A stretch of 64,000 nucleotides of DNA, taken from positions 186,001 through 250,000 of the forward strand of contig CATNNA010000004.1 of NCBI GenBank assembly GCA_950106755.1, given 5' to 3'. The notes below the pieces were generated by a model, which worked only from the letters and a program-made list of their open reading frames with translations, searched no databases and was not told the DNA's origin. The translations under genes and the position numbers were made by a program. Each line of letters starts with the position of its first letter. Positions within the stretch are counted from its first letter, which is position 1. This document shows positions 17,500 to 32,330 of the stretch, piece by piece. This DNA is from Climacium dendroides (Eukaryota > Streptophyta > Bryopsida > Hypnales > Climaciaceae).

Positions 17500-20400
17500 A
17501 TGAGGATACATTTTCTTGGACACCAAAGTACAGGGCTAGGTTCATGCCCCAATTTTCACATTCACGTACGAGGTCATTCAAAGTGACCACCAATTGCATT
17601 ATTTATGAATTTGTGACTTTATAAATAATTCGACCTTGCACAACATGTTTCCCATTTTTTTTTATGTGAATTTCATGAGGTTGCATTTTGCCGGACACTA
17701 AAGTACAGGGCTAGGTTTATGCCCCAATTTTTACTTTCACGTACAAGGTCATTAAAAGTGACCACCAATTGCATTATTTCTGAATTCGTGACTTTATGAA
17801 TAACTGGAACTTGCACACCATGTTTCCCATTTATTTTTACGTGAATTTCATGAGGTTGCATTTTGTCGGACACTAAAGTACAGGGCTAGGTTCATGCCCC
17901 AATTTTCACTTTCACGTACAATGTCATTAAAATAGACCACCAATTCCATTATTTTTGAATTCGTGACTTTATGAATAACTGGAACTTGCACACCATGTTT
18001 CCCATTGTTTTTAAGTGAATTTCATGAGGTTACATTTTGTTGGACACCAAAGTACAGGGCTAGGTTTATGCCCCATTTTTTACTTTTATGTACTAACGAC
18101 GTCATTCCAAATGACCACCAATTGCATTTTTTTTTAATTCGTGACTTTATAAATAATTCGACCTTGCACAACATGTTTCCCATTTTTTTTTACGTGAATT
18201 TCATGAGGTTCCATTTTGCCGGACACTAAAGTACAGGGCTAGGTTCATGCCCCAATTTTTACTTTCACGTACAAGGTCATTAAAAGTGACCACCAATTGC
18301 ATTATTTCTGAATTCGTGACTTTATGAATAACTGGAACTTGCACACCATGTTTCCCATTTATTTTTACGTGAATTTCATGAGGTTGCATTTTGTCGGACA
18401 CTAAAGTACAGGGCTAGGTTCGTGCCCCAATTTTCACTTTCACGTACAATGTCATTAAAATAGACCACCAATTCCATTATTTTTGAATTCGTGACTTTAT
18501 GAATAACTGGAACTTGCACACCATGTTTCCCATTGTTTTTAAGTGAATTTCATGAGGTTACATTTTGTTGGACACCAAAGTACAGGGCTAGGTTTATGCC
18601 CCATTTTTTACTTTTATGTACTAACGACGTCATTCCAAATGACCACCAATTGCATTTTTTTTTAATTCGTGACTTTATAAATAATTCGACCTTGCACAAC
18701 ATGTTTCCCATTTTTTTTTACGTGAATTTCATGAGGTTCCATTTTGCCGGACACTAAAGTACAGGGCTAGGTTCATGCCCCAATTTTTACTTTCACGTAC
18801 AATGTCATTAAAAGTGACCACCAATTGCATTATTTTTGAATTCGTGACTTTATGAATAACTGGTACTTGCACACCATGTTTCCCATTTTCTTTTAAGTGA
18901 ATTTCATGAGGTTGCATTTTGTCGGACACTAAAGCACAGGGCTAGGTTCATGCCCCAATTTTTACTTTCACGTACGAGGTCATTCAAAGTGACCACCAAT
19001 TGCATTATTTTTGAATTCGTGACTTTATGTATAATTGGAACTTGAACAACATGTTTCCCATTTTTTTTTACGTGAATTTCATGAGATTACATTTTATCGG
19101 ACACTACAGTACAGAGCTAGGTTCATGCCCCAATTTTTACTTTCACGTACGAGGTCATTCAAAGTGACCACCAATTGCATTATTTTTGAATTCGTGACTT
19201 TATGAATAACTGGAACTTGCACACCATGTTTTCCATTTTTTCTTACGTGAATTTCATGAGGTTACATTTTGTTGGACACCAAAGTACAGGGCTAGGTTTA
19301 TGCCCCATTTTTTACTTTTATGTACTAACGAGGTCATTCCAAATGACCACCAATTGCATTATTTTTGAATTCGTGACTTTATAAATAACTAGAACTTGCA
19401 CAACATGTTTCCCATTTTTTTTTAAGTGAATTTCATGAGGATACATTTTCTTGGACACTAAAGCACAGGGCTAGGTTCATGCCCCAATTTTTACTTTCAC
19501 GTACGAGGTCATTCAAAGTGACCACCAATTGCATTATTTTTGAATTCGTGACTTTATGTATAATTGGAACTTGAACAACATGTTTCCCATTTTTTTTTAC
19601 GTGAATTTCATGAGATTACATTTTATCGGACACTACAGTACAGAGCTAGGTTCATGCCCCAATTTTTACTTTCACGTACGAGGTCATTCAAAATGACCAC
19701 CAATTGCATTATTTTTGAATTCGTGACTTTATGAATAACTGGAACTTGCACAACATGTTTCCCATTTTTTTTTACGTGAATTTCATGAGGTTACATTTTG
19801 TTGGACACCAAAGTACAGGGCTAGGTTTATGCCCCATTTTTTACTTTTATGTACTAACGAGGTCATTCCAAATGACCACCAATTGCATTATTTTTGAATT
19901 CGTGACTTTATAAATAACTAGAACTTGCACAACATGTTTCCCATTTTTTTTTAAGTGAATTTCATGAGGATACATTTTCTTGGACACTAAAGCACAGGGC
20001 TAGGTTCATGCCCCAATTTTTACTTTCACGTACGAGGTCATTCAAAGTGACCACCAATTGCATTATTTTTGAATTCGTGACTTTATGTATAATTGGAACT
20101 TGAACAACATGTTTCCCATTTTTTTTTACGTGAATTTCATGAGATTACATTTTATCGGACACTACAGTACAGAGCTAGGTTCATGCCCCAATTTTTACTT
20201 TCACGTACGAGGTCATTCAAAATGACCACCAATTGCATTATTTTTGAATTCGTGACTTTATGAATAACTGGAACTTGCACAACATGTTTCCCATTTTTTT
20301 TTACGTGAATTTCATGAGGTTACATTTTGTTGGACACCAAAGTACAGGGCTAGGTTTATGCCCCATTTTTTACTTTTATGTACTAACGAGGTCATTCCAA

Positions 20401-21570
20401 ATGACCACCAATTGCATTTCTTTTGAATTCGTGACTTTATAAATAATTCGACCTTGCACAACATGTCTCCGATTTTTTTTTACGTGAATTTCATGAGGTT
20501 CCATTTTGTCGGACACTAAAGTACAGCGCTAGGTTCATGCCCCAATTTTTACTTTCACGTACAATGTCATTAAAAGTGACCACCAATTGCATTATTTTTG
20601 AATTCGTGACTTTATGAATAACTGGTACTTGCACACCATGTCTCCCATTTTCTTTTAAGTGAATTTCATGAGGATACATTTTCTTGGACACCAAAGTACA
20701 GGGCTAGGTTCATGCCCCAATTTTCACTTTCACGTACGAGGTCATTCAAAGTGACCACCAATTGCATTATTTATGAATTTGTGACTTTATAAATAATTCG
20801 ACCTTGCACAACATGTTTCCCATTTTTTTTTATGTGAATTTCATGAGGTTGCATTTTGCCGGACACTAAAGTACAGGGCTAGGTTTATGCCCCAATTTTT
20901 ACTTTCACGTACAAGGTCATTAAAAGTGACCACCAATTGCATTATTTCTGAAATCGTGACTTTATGAATAACTGGAACTTGCACACCATGTTTCCCATTT
21001 ATTTTTACGTGAATTTCATGAGGTTGCATTTTGTCGGACACTAAAGTACAGGGCTAGGTTCATGCCCCAATTTTCACTTTCACGTACAATGTCATTAAAA
21101 TAGACCACCAATTCCATTATTTTTGAATTCGTGACTTTATAAATAACTGGAACTTGCACACCATGTTTCCCATTGTTTTTAAGTGAATTTCATGAGGTTA
21201 CATTTTGTTGGACACCAAAGTACAGGGCTAGGTTTATGCCCCATTTTTTACTTTTATGTACTAACGACGTCATTCCAAATGACCACCAATTGCATTTTTT
21301 TTTAATTCGTGACTTTATAAATAATTCGACCTTGCACAACATGTTTCCCATTTTTTTTTACGTGAATTTCATGAGGTTCCATTTTGCCGGACACTAAAGT
21401 ACAGGGCTAGGTTCATGCCCCAATTTTTACTTTCACGTACAATGTCATTAAAAGTGACCACCAATTGCATTATTTTTGAATTCGTGACTTTATGAATAAC
21501 TGGTACATGCACACCATGTTTCCCATTTTCTTTTAAGTGAATTTCATGACGTTGCATTTTGTCGGACACT
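17500..21570. repeat. Trimeric higher-order repeats (528/529 bp) in family A
   Basis: Characters recur at exactly 528 bp (for example the same positions at 17673, 18201 and 18729) and then at 529 bp (19202, 19731, 20260). The block from about 17.5 kb returns 3168 bp later (17673 to 20841, 18005 to 21173), which is six trimers or eighteen monomers. The variant ATTGTTTTTAAGTGAATTTC marks one monomer of the trimer. Confidence 0.88.
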
Positions 21571-24500
21571 AAAGTACAGGGCTAGGTTCATGCCCCAATT
21601 TTTACTTTCACGTACAAGGTCGTTCAAAGTGACCACCAATTGCATTATTTTTGAATTCGTGACTTTATGAATGACTGGAACTTGCACACCATGTTTCCCA
21701 TTTTTTTTTACGTGAATTTCATGAGGTTACATTTTGTTGGACACCAAAGTACAGGGCTAGGCTTATGCCCCATTTTTTACTTTTATGTACTAACGAGGTC
21801 ATTCCAAATGACCACCAATTGCATTTTTTTTAAATTTGTGACTTTATAAATAATTCGACCTTGCACAACATGTTTCCCATTTTTTTTTATGTGAATTTCA
21901 TGAGGTTGCATTTTGTCGGACACTAAAGTACAAGGCTAGGTTTATGCCCCAATTTTTACTTTCACGTACAAGGTCATTAAAAGTGACCACCAATTCCATT
22001 ATTTTTGAATTCGTGACTTTATGAATAACTGGAACTTGCACACCATCTTTCCCATTTATTTTTACGTGAATTTCATGAGGTGGCATTTTGTCGGACACTA
22101 AAGTACAGGGCTAGGTTCATGCCTCAATTTTTACTTTCACGTATGAAGTCACTGAAAATGACCACCAATTGCATTATTTTTGAATTCGTGACTTTATTAA
22201 TAATTGGAACTTGCACAACATGTTTCCCATTTTTTTTTACGTGAATTTCATGAGGTTACATTTTGTTGCACACCAAAGTACAGGGCTAGGTTTATGCCCC
22301 ATTTTTTACTTTTATGTACTAACGAGGTCATTCCAAATGACCACCAATTGCATTTTTTTTAAATTCGTGACTTTATAAATAATTCGACCTTGCACAACAT
22401 GTTTCCCATTTTTTTTTATGTGAGTTTCATGAGGTTGCATTTTGTCGGACACTAAAGTACAAGGCTAGGTTTATGCCCCAATTTTTACTTTCACGTACAA
22501 GGTCATTAAAAGTGACCACCAATTGCATTATTTCTGAATTTGTGACTTTATGAATAACTGGAACTTGCACACCATGTTTCCCATTTATTTTTACGTGAAT
22601 TTCATGAGGTTCCATTTTGCCGGACACTAAAGTACAGGGCTAGGTTCATGCCCCAATTTTTACTTTCACGTACAATGTCATTAAAAGTGACCACCAATTG
22701 CATTATTTTTGAATTCGTGACTTTATGAATAACTGGTACTTGCACACCATGTTTCCCATTTTCTTTTAGGTGAATTTCATGAGGTTGCATTTTGTCGGAC
22801 ACTAAAGTACAGGGCTAGGTTCACGCCCCAATTTTTACTTTCACGTATGAAGTCATTGAAAGTGACCACCAATTGCATTATTTCTGAATTTGTGACTTTA
22901 TGAATAACTGGAACTTGCACACCATGTTTCCCATTTATTTTTACGTGAATTTCATGAGGTTTCATTTTGTCGGACACTAAAGTACAGGGCTAGGTTCATG
23001 CCCCAATTTTACCTTTCACGTACGAGGTCATTCAAAGTGACCACCAATTCCATCATTTTTGAATTCGTGACTTTATATATAACTGGAACATGCACAACAT
23101 GTTTCCCATTTATTTTTAAGTGAATTTCATGAGGTTGCGTTTTGTCGGACACTAAAGTACAAGGCTAGGTTCATGCCCCAATTTTTACTTTCACGTACAA
23201 GGTCATTCAAAGTGACCACCAATTCCATTATTTTTGAATTCGTGACTTTATAAATAATTCGACCTTGCACAACATGTTTCCCATTTTTTTTTATGTGAGT
23301 TTCATGAGGTTGCATTTTGTCGGACACTAAAGTACAAGGCTAGGTTTATGCCCCATTTTTTACTTTTATGTACTAACGACGTCATTCCAAATGACCACCA
23401 ATTGCATTTCTTTTGAATTCGTGACTTTATAAATAATTCGTACTTGCACAACATGTTTCCCATTTTTTTTTTACTTGAATTTCATGAGGTTCCATTTTGC
23501 CGGACACTAAAGTACAGGGCTAGGTTCATGCCCCAATTTTTACTTTCACGTACAATGTCATTAAAAGTGACCACCAATTGCATTATTTTTGAATTTGTGA
23601 CTTTATGAATAACTGGTACTTGCACACCATGTTTCCCATTTTCTTTTAAGTGAATTTCATGAGGTTGCCTTTTGTCGGACACTAAAGTACAGGGCTAGGT
23701 TCATGCCACAATTTTTACTTTCACGTACGAGGTCATTCAAAATGACCACCAATTGCATTATTTTTGAATTCGTGACTTTATAAATAAATGGAACTTGCAC
23801 AGCATGTTTCGCATTCTTTTTAAGTGAATTTCATGAGGTTGCATTTTGTTGGACACTAAAGTACAGGGCTAGGTTTATGCCCCAATTTCTACTTTCACGT
23901 ACAAGGTCATTCAAAGTGACCACCAATTGCATTATTTATGAATTTGTGGCTTTATAAATAATTCGACCTTGCACAACATGTTTCCATTTTTTTTTATGTG
24001 AATTTCATGAGGTTGCATTTTGACGGACACTAAAGAACAGGGCTAGGTTTATACCCCAATTTTTACTTTCACGTATGAAGTCATTCAAAATGTCCACCAA
24101 TTGCATTATTTTTGAATTCGTGACTTTATAAATAACTGGAACTTGCACACCATGTTTCCCATTTTTTTTTTTAGGAATTTCATGAGTTTGCATTTTGTCG
24201 GACACTAAAGTACAGGGCTAGGTTTATACCCCAATTTTTACTTTCACGTACAAGGTCATTAAAAGTGACCACCAATTGCATTATTTTTGAATTCGTGACT
24301 TTATGAATAACTGGAACTTGCACACCATGTTTCCCATTTTCTTTTATGTGAATTTCATGAGGATACATTTTCTTGGACACTAAAGTACAGGGCTAGGTTC
24401 ATGCCCCAATTTTTACTTTCACGTGCAAGGTCATTCGAAGTGACCACCAATTGCATTATTTATGAATTTGTGGCTTTATAAATAGTTCGATCTTGCACAA

Positions 24501-27500
24501 CATGTTTCCCATTTTTTTTTACGTGAATTTCATGAGTTTGCATTTTGTTGGACACTAAAGTACAGGGCTAGCTTTAAGCCCCAATTTTTACATTCACGTA
24601 CAATGTCATTAAAAGTGACCACCAATTGCATTATTTTTGAATTCGTGACTTTATGAATAACTCCAACTTGCACACCATGTTTCCGTTTCTTTTTTACGTG
24701 AATTTCATGAGGTTACACTTTGTTAGACACCAAAGTACAGGGCTAGGTTTATGCCCCATTTTTTACTTTTATGTACTAACGAGGTCATTCCAAATGACCA
24801 CCAATTGCATTTTTTTTGAATTCATGACTTTATCAATAATTCGACCTTGGACAACATGTTTCCCATTTTTTTTTACGTGAATTTCATGAGGTCACATTTT
24901 GCCGGACACTAAAGTACAGGGCTACGGTCATGCCCCAATTTTTACTTTCACGTACGAGGTCATTCAAAGTGACCACCAATTGCATTATTTATAAATTTGT
25001 GACTTTATAAATAATTCGACCTAGCACAATATGTTTCCCATTTTTTTACGTGAATTTCATGAGGTTGCATTTTGTTGGACACCAAATTACAGGGCTAGGT
25101 TTATGCCCCATTTTTTATTTTTTCGTACTAACGAAGTTGTTCAAAATGACCACCAATTGCATTTTTTTTGAATTCGTCACTTTATAAATAATTGGACCTT
25201 GCACAACATGTTTCCCATTTTTCTCACATGAATTTCATGAGGTTGCCTTTTGTCGGACACTAAAGTACAGGGCTAGGTTTATGCCCGAATTTTTACTTTC
25301 ACGTACAAGGTCATTCAAAGTGACCACCCATTCCATTATTTTTGAATTCGTGACTTTATAAATAACTGGAACTTGCACAACATGTTTCCCATTTATTTTT
25401 AAGTGAATCTCATGAGTTTGCGTTTTGTCGGATACTAAGGTACAGGGCTAGGTTCATGCCCCAATTTTTACTTTCACGTATGAAGTCATTGAAAATGACC
25501 ACCAATTGCATTATTTTTGAATTCGTGACTTTATGAATAACTGGAACATGCACAACATGTTTCCCAATTTTTTTTACGTGAATTTCATGAGGTTGCATTT
25601 TGTCGGACACTAAAGTATAGGGCTAGGTTTATGCCGGAATTTTTACTTTCACGTACAAGGTCATTCAAAGTGACCACCAAATCCATTATTTTTGAATTCG
25701 TGACTTTATAAATAACTGGAACTTGCACAACATGTTTCCCATTTTTTCTTAGGTGAATTTCATGAGGATACATTTTCTTGGACACTAAAGTACAGGGCTA
25801 GGTTCATGCCCCAATTTTCACTTTCACGTACGAGGTCATTCAAAATGACCACCGATTGCATTATTTTGAATTTGTAACTTTATAAATAATAGGAACTTGC
25901 ACAACATGTTTCCCATTTATTTCTAAGTGAATTTCATGAGTTTGCATTTTGTCGGACACTAAAGTACAGGGCTAAGTTCATGCCCCAATTTTTACTTTCA
26001 CGTACAAGATCATTCAAAGTGACCACCAATTGCATTATTTCGGAATTCGTGACTTTATGAATAACTTGAAATTGCACACCATGTTTCCCATTTTTTTTTA
26101 CGTGAATTTCATGAGGTTACATTTTGTTGGACACCAATGTACATGCTAGGTTTATGCCGCATTTTTTACTTTTATGTACTAACGAGGTCATTCAAAATAA
26201 CCACCAAGTGCATTGTTTTTGAATTCGTGACTTTAGAAATAATTCGACCGTGGACAACGTGTTTCCCATTTTTTTTTACGTGAATTTCATGAGGTTACAT
26301 TTTGTTGGAGACCAAAGTACAGGGCTAGGTTTATGCCCCATTTTTTACTTTTATGTACTAACGAGGTCGTTCAAAATGACCACCAATTGCATTTTTTTTG
26401 AATTCGTGACTTTATAAATAATTCGACCTTGCACAACATGTTTCCCATTTTTTTCACGTGAATTTCATGAGGTTGCATTTTGTGGGACACTAAAGTACAG
26501 GGCTACGTTCATGCCCCAATTTTTACTTTCACGTACAATGTCATTAAAAGTGACCACCAATTGCATTATTTTTGAATTCGTGACTTTATGAATAACTGGA
26601 ACTTGCACACCATGTTTCCCATTTTTTTTTACGTGAATTTCATGAGGTTACATTTTGGTGGAGACCAATGTACAGAACTAGGTTTATGCCCCATTTTTTA
26701 CTTTTATGTACTAACAAGGTCATTCAAAATGACCACCAATTGCATTGTTTTTGAATTCGTGACTTTAGAAATAATTCGACCTTGCACAACGTGTTTCCCA
26801 TTTTTTTCTACGTGAATTTCATGAGGTTACATTTTGGTGGACACCAAAGTACAGGGCTAGGTTTATGCCCCATTTTTTACTTTTATGTACTAACGAGGTC
26901 ATTCAAAATGACCACCAATTGCATTATTTTTGAATTCGTGACTTTATGAATAACTGGAACTTGTACACCATGTTTCCCATTTTTATTTACGTGAAATTCA
27001 TGAGGTTACATTTTGGTGGACACCAAAGTACAGGGCTAGGTTTATGCCCCATTTTTTACTTTTATGTACTAACGAGGTCATTCAAAATGACCACCAATTG
27101 CATTATTTCTGAATTCGTGACTTTATAAGTAATTCAAACTTGCACAACATGTTTCGCATTCTCTTTTATGTGAATTTCATGAGGATACATTTTGTTGGAC
27201 ATTAAAGTACAGGGCTAGGTTCATGCCCCAATTTGTACTTTCACGTACGAGGTCATTCAAAATGACCACCGATTGCATTATTTTTGAATTTGTAACTTTA
27301 TAAATAATAGGAACTTGCACAACATGTTTCCATTTATTTTTACGTGAATTTCATGAGGTTGCATTTTGTCGGACACTAAAGTACAGGGATACGTTCATGC
27401 CCCAATTTTTACTTTCACGTACAATGTCATTCAAAGTGACCAGCAATTGCATTATTTTTGAATTCGTGACTTTATGAATAACTTGAAATTGCACACCATG

Positions 27501-28199
27501 TTTCCCATTTTTTTTTACGTGAATTTCATGAGGTTACATTTTGGTGGACACCAAAGTACAGGGCTAGATTTATGCCCCATTTTTTACTTTTATGTACTAA
27601 CGAGGTCATTCAAAATGACCACCAATTGCATTATTTCTGAATTCGTGACTTTATAAATAAATCAAACTTGGACAACATGTTTCGCATTTTCTTTTATGTG
27701 AATTTCATGAGGATACATTTTGTTGGACACTAAAGTACAGGGCTAGGTTCATGCCCCAATTTTTACTTTCACGTACGAGGTCGTTCAAAGTGACCACCAA
27801 TTCCATTATTTTCGAATTCGTGACTTTATGAATGACTGGAACTTGAACAACATGTTTCCCATTTTTTTTTACGTGAATTTCATGAGGTTGCATTTTGTCG
27901 GACACTAAAGTACAGGGCTAGGTTCATGCCCCAATTTTTACTTTCACGTACGAGGTCGTTCAAAGTGACCACCAATTCTATTATTTTTGAATTCGTAACT
28001 TTATGAATGACTGGAACTTGCACACCATGTTTCCCATTTTTTTTTATGTGAATTTCTTGAGGTTACATTTTGTTGGACACCAAAGTACAGGGCTAGGTTT
28101 ATGCCCCATTTTTTACTTTTATGTACTAACGAGGTCATTCAAAATGACCACCAATTGCATTATTTTTGAATTCGTAACTTTATAAATAATAAGCACTTG

Positions 28200-31100
28200 C
28201 ACTACATGTTTCCCATTTTTTTTTACGTGAATTTTATGAGGTTGCATTTTGTCGGACATTAAAGTACAAGGCTAGGTTTATGCCCGAATTTTTACTTTCA
28301 CGTACAAGGTCATTCAAAGTGACCACCAATTCCATTATTTTTGAATTCGTGACTTTATGAATAACTTGTACATGCACACCATGTTTCCCATTTTTTTTTA
28401 CGTGAATTTCATGAGGATACATTTTGTTGGACACTAAAGTACAGGGCTAGGTTCATGCCCCAATTTTTACTTTCACGTACGAGGTCGTTCAAAGTGACCA
28501 CCAATTCTATTTGTTTTGAATTCGTGACTTTATGAATAATTGGAACTTGCACTACATGTTTCCCATTTTTTTTTACGTGAATTTCATGAGGTTGCATTTT
28601 GTCGGACACCAAAGTACAGGGCTAGGTTCATGCCCCAATTTTTACTTTTATGTACTAACGAGGTCATTCAAAATGACCACCAATTGCATTATTTTTGAAT
28701 TCGTGACTTTATAAATAAATCAAACTTGCACAACATGTTTCGCATTTTCTTTTATGTGAATTTCATAAGGATACATTTTGTGGGACACTAAAGTACAGGG
28801 CTAGGTTCAGGCACCATTTTTTACTTTTATGTACTAACGAAGTCATTCAAAGTGATCACGAATTGCATTATTTCTGAATTTGTGACTTTATAAATAATTC
28901 GAGCTTGCACAAATGTTTCCCATTTTCTTTTATGTGAATTTCATGAGGTTGCATTTTGTCGGACACTAAAGTACAGGGCTAGGTTCATGCCCAATTTTTA
29001 CTTTCACGTACAATGTCATTAAAAGTGACCACCAATTGCATTATTTTTGAATTCGTGACTTTATGAATAACTTGAACTTGCACACCATGTTTCCCTTTTT
29101 TTTTTACGTGAATTTCATGAGGTTACATTTTGTTGGACACCAATGTACAGGGCTTAGTTTATGCTCCATTTTTTACTTTTATGTACTAACGAGGTCATTC
29201 AAAATGACCACCAATTGCATTGTTTTTGAATTCGTGACTTTAGAAATAATTCGTCCTTGCACGACGTGTTTCCCATTTTTTTTTACGTGAATTTCATGAG
29301 GTTACATTTTGGTGGAGACCAAAGTACAGGGCTAGGTTTATGCCCCATTTTTTACTTTTATGTACTAACGAGGTCGTTCAAAATGACCACCAATTGCATT
29401 TTTTTTGAATTCGTGACTTTATAAATAATTCGACCTTGCACAACATGTTTCCCATTTTTTTCACGTGAATTTCATGAGGTTGCATTTTGTCGGATACTAA
29501 AGTACAGGGCTAGGTTCATGCCCCAATTTTTACTTTCACGTACAATGTCATTAAAAGTGACCACCAATTGCATTATTTTTGAATTCGTGACTTTATGAAT
29601 AACTGGAACTTGCACACCATGTTTCCCATTTATTTTTACGTGACGTCCATGAGGTTGCATTTTGCCGGACATTAAAGTACAAGGCTAGGTTCATGCCCCA
29701 ATTTTTATTTTCATGTATGCAGTCATTCAAAATGACAACCAATTGCATTATTTTTGAATTCTTGACTTTATAAATAACTAGAACTTGCACAACATGTTTC
29801 CCTTTTATTTTTACGTGAATTTCATCAGGTTGCATTTTGTCGGACACTAAAGTACAGGGCTAGGTTCATGCCCCAATTTTTACTTTCACGTACAATGTCA
29901 TTTAAAGTGACCAGCAATTGCATTATTTTTGAATTTGTGACTTTATGAATAACTGGAACTTGGACAGCATTTTCCCATTTTTTTAACGTGAATTTCATGA
30001 GGTTGCATTTTGTCAGACACTAAAGTACAGGGCTAGCTTCATGCCCAAATTTTTACTTTCACGTACGAGGTCATTCAAAGTGACCACCAATTCCATTATT
30101 TTTGAATTCATGACTTTATGAATGACTGGAACTTGCACACCATGTTTCCCATTTTTTTTTTTGTGAATTTCATGAGGTTGCATTTTGTCGGACACTAAAG
30201 TACAGGGCTAGGTTTATGCCCGAATTTTTACTTTCACGTACAATGTCATTAAAAGTGACCAGCAATTGCATTATTTTTGAATTTGTGACTTTATGAATAA
30301 CTAGAACTTGGACAACATTTTCCCATTTTTTTTACGTGAATTTCATGAGGTTGCATTTTGTCAGACACTAAAGTACAGGGCTAGGTTCATGCCCCAATTT
30401 TTACTTTCACATACGAGGTCGTTTAAAGTGACCACCAATTCTATTATTTTTGAATTCGTGACTTTATGAATGACTGGAACTTGCACACCATGTTTCCCAT
30501 TGTTTTTAAGTGAATTTCATGAGGTTACATTTTGTTCGACACCAAAGTACAGGGCTAGGTTTATGCCCCATTTTTTACTTTTATGTACTAACGAGGTCAT
30601 TCAAAATGACCACCGATTGCATTATTTTTGAATTTGTAATTTTATAAATAATAGGAACTTGCACAACATGTTTCCCATTTATTTTTACGTGAATTTCATG
30701 AGGTTGCATTTTGTCGGACACTAAAGTACAGGGCTACGTTCATGCCCCAATTTTTACTTTCACGTACAATGTCATTAAAAGTGACCACCAATTGCATTAT
30801 TTTTGAATTCGTGACTTTATGAATAACTGGTACTTGCACACCATGTTTCCCATTTTCTTTTAAGTGAATTTCATGAGGTTGCATTTTGTCGGACACTAAA
30901 GCACAGGGCTAGGTTCATGCCCCAATTTTTACTTTCACGTACGAGGTCGTTCAAAGTGACCACCAATTCTATTATTTTTGAATTCGTGACTTTATGAATG
31001 ACTGGAACTTGCACACCATGTTTCCCATTTTTTTTTACGTGAATTTCATGAGGTTACATTTTGGTGGAGACCAAAGTACAGAACTAGGTTTATGCCCCAT

Positions 31101-32330
31101 TTTTTACTTTTATGTACTAACGAGGTCATTCAAAATGACCACCAATTGCATTATTTTTGAATTCGTAACTTTATAAATAATAAGAACTTGCACAACATGT
31201 TTCCCATTTTTTTTTACATGAATTTCATGAGGTTGCATTTTGTCGGACATTAAAGTACAGGGCTAGGTTTATGCCCGAATTTTTACTTTCACGTACAAGG
31301 TCATTCAAAGTGACCACCAATTCCATTATTTTTGAATTCGTGACTTTATGAATAACTGGAACTTGCACACCATGTTTCCCATTTTTTTTTACGTGAATTT
31401 CATGAGGTTACATTTTGGTGGAGACCAAAGTACAGAACTAGGTTTATGCCCCATTTTTTACTTTTATGTACTAACGAGGTCATTCAAAATGACCACCAAT
31501 TGCATTATTTTTGAATTCGTAACTTTATAAATAATAAGAACTTGCACAACATGTTTCCCATTTTTTTTTACATGAATTTCATGAGGTTGCATTTTGTCGG
31601 ACATTAAAGTACAGGGCTAGGTTTATGCCCGAATTTTTACTTTCACGTACAAGGTCATTCAAAGTGACCACCAATTCCATTATTTTTGAATTCGTGACTT
31701 TATGAATAACTGGAACTTGCACACCATGTTTCCCATTTTTTTTTACGTGAATTTCATGAGGATACATTTTGTTGGACACTAAAGTACAGGGCTAGGTTCA
31801 TGCCCCAATTTTTACTTTCACGTACGAGGTCGTTCAAAGTGACCACCAATTCTATTATTTTTGAATTCGTGACTTTATGAATGACTGGAACTTGCACAAC
31901 ATGTTTCCCATTTTTTTTTACGTGAATTTCATGAGGTTGCATTTTGTCGGACACCAAAGTACAGGGCTAGGTTCATGCCCCAATTTTTACTTTTATGTAC
32001 TAACGAGGTCATTCAAAATGACCACCAATTGCATTATTTTTGAATTCGTGACTTTATAAATAAATCAAACTTGCACAACATGTTTCGCATTTTCTTTTAT
32101 GTGAATTTCATGAGGATACATTTTGTTGGACACTAAAGTACAGGGCTAGGTTCAGGCACCATTTTTTACTTTTATGTACTAACGAAGTCATTCAAAGTGA
32201 TCACGAATTGCATTATTTCTGAATTTGTGACTTTATAAATAATTCGAGCTTGCACAAATGTTTCCCATTTTCTTTTATGTGAATTTCATGAGGTTGCATT
32301 TTGTCGGACACTAAAGTACAAGGCTAGGTT
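28200..32330. repeat. 3345-bp duplication within family A
   Basis: A mosaic of monomers at about 28.2-29.0 kb recurs at about 31.55-32.33 kb with a constant offset of 3345 bp (28234/31579, 28409/31754, 28801/32146). The rare word CTAGGTTCAGGCACCATTTT marks it and returns once more at 34088. The 354-bp dimer is seen between 31.0 and 31.5 kb (GGTGGAGACCAAAGTACAGA repeated). Confidence 0.82.
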
